Shown here one piece after another: positions 63,881 to 64,000 of a stretch of 64,000 nt of DNA (position 1 is its first letter; each line of letters begins with the position of its first letter). The DNA comes from Acidobacteriota bacterium (lineage in GTDB: Bacteria > Acidobacteriota > Terriglobia > Terriglobales > Acidobacteriaceae), in the NCBI GenBank assembly GCA_021810625.1, contig JAJZIJ010000002.1, forward strand, positions 24,368 to 88,367. Reading direction: 5' to 3'. The translations under genes and the position numbers were made by a program. The notes below the pieces were generated by a model. The model saw only the letters and a list, made by a program, of their open reading frames with translations. It was not told the origin of the DNA and searched no databases.

Positions 63881-64000
63881 TGTAGATGATCAAGAGGTTG
63901 TACCGATTTCGGAGCGGCTGATGGGCGGCTTGTAGCCGAGACTACCATGAGGTCGCTGGTGGTTGTAGTAGTCGGTCCAAGGCTTGAGGCAGGCATCGCG
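63881..64000 (-). mobile_element. IS481-type insertion sequence, end fragment
   Basis: The element end begins with TGTAGATGATCAAGAGG at 63881, in line with IS481 family termini that start TGT. The transposase coding end lies just inside it and continues past the window. Similar ends without a transposase occur at 1814 and 13675. Confidence 0.65.
63890..64000 (-). CDS. IS481-type transposase, C-terminal end (5' part beyond window)
   Basis: The minus-strand frame covers 36 residues and ends at TGA 63892-63890. WTDYYNHQRPHGSLGYKPP is the conserved C-terminal motif of IS481/IS3-like DDE transposases, where the Asn-His-x-Arg-Pro-His follows the catalytic Glu. The catalytic residues lie outside the window. 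The following RSEIGTTS is the short tail typical of such proteins. The stop is 9 bases from the element end. Confidence 0.8.
   Translation of the reverse strand, partial: RDACLKPWTDYYNHQRPHGSLGYKPPISRSEIGTTS

Overview
The window is GC-rich chromosomal DNA that most resembles an Acidobacteriota genome (class Terriglobia, Acidobacteriaceae-like). This is an inference from gene content and style: many exported proteins whose signal peptides end in Ala-Gln, DUF885 and M16 peptidases, YVTN and kelch lipoproteins, a GH106-type glycosidase, a GyrB with an Ala/Glu-rich insert, and a long Thermus-like isocitrate dehydrogenase. It is mostly core chromosome with small accessory patches. No prophage, integrated plasmid or CRISPR array was seen.

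Layout. 1-2.1 kb: two exported M16 peptidase subunits, the first cut by the window edge, then a degenerate mobile-element relic. 2.1-8.3 kb: trxA, thrB-thrC and, divergently, modABC, converging on murB. 8.3-9.6 kb: an AT-richer HNH nuclease gene that looks acquired, then a bacilliredoxin. 9.6-15.3 kb: DUF885 peptidase, proC, ctaA, a cluster of palindromic intergenic repeats, tRNA-Leu(UAA) and dnaB. 15.5-18.4 kb: an NTF2-like secreted protein, then a seven-helix membrane protein and a 53-residue secreted peptide gene bracketed by two tandem-repeat arrays. 18.5-22 kb: gyrB and a merT-merP pair without reductase or regulator. 22-26.5 kb: GH106-like rhamnosidase convergent with uxaC. 26.5-32.1 kb: a heavy-metal RND efflux operon (adaptor, pump, outer-membrane channel). 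32.3-37.7 kb: tRNA-Ser(CGA), zinc-ribbon XRE regulator, hemQ-nth, icd with a DUF6671-like gene, and a divergent winged-helix regulator. 37.9-41.6 kb: a Tat-exported glycosidase-like protein and an outer-membrane barrel. 41.5-50.4 kb: engB, DHH phosphoesterase, CPBP protease, fur, penicillin-acylase-family enzyme, M20 peptidase-mobA, an orphan higA with a higB remnant, and a rhodanese. 50.6-56.1 kb: NtrC-type regulator, sensor kinase, lipoprotein and PF04185 phosphoesterase on one strand. 56.1-62.2 kb: nadK, YVTN lipoprotein, YdcF-like protein, tsaC/ywlC-type Sua5, SpoU methyltransferase and rarA. 62.2-64 kb: a kelch-repeat lipoprotein whose putative promoter spacer holds a run of 13 G, then the end of an IS481-type transposase.

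Functional themes are amino-acid synthesis (thrBC, proC), molybdenum (modABC, mobA), metal handling (merTP, the Cus-like pump, fur), heme (ctaA, hemQ), replication and repair (dnaB, gyrB, nth, rarA), and an envelope-facing polysaccharide and peptide degradation set.

The most notable unexplained signals are the homopolymeric tract in the kelch promoter, which looks phase-variable; the secreted peptide plus seven-helix protein cassette between repeat arrays; the orphan HigA; the isolated HNH gene; and a perfect 18-bp palindrome between icd and its divergent regulator. All functions are read from sequence motifs without any database search.
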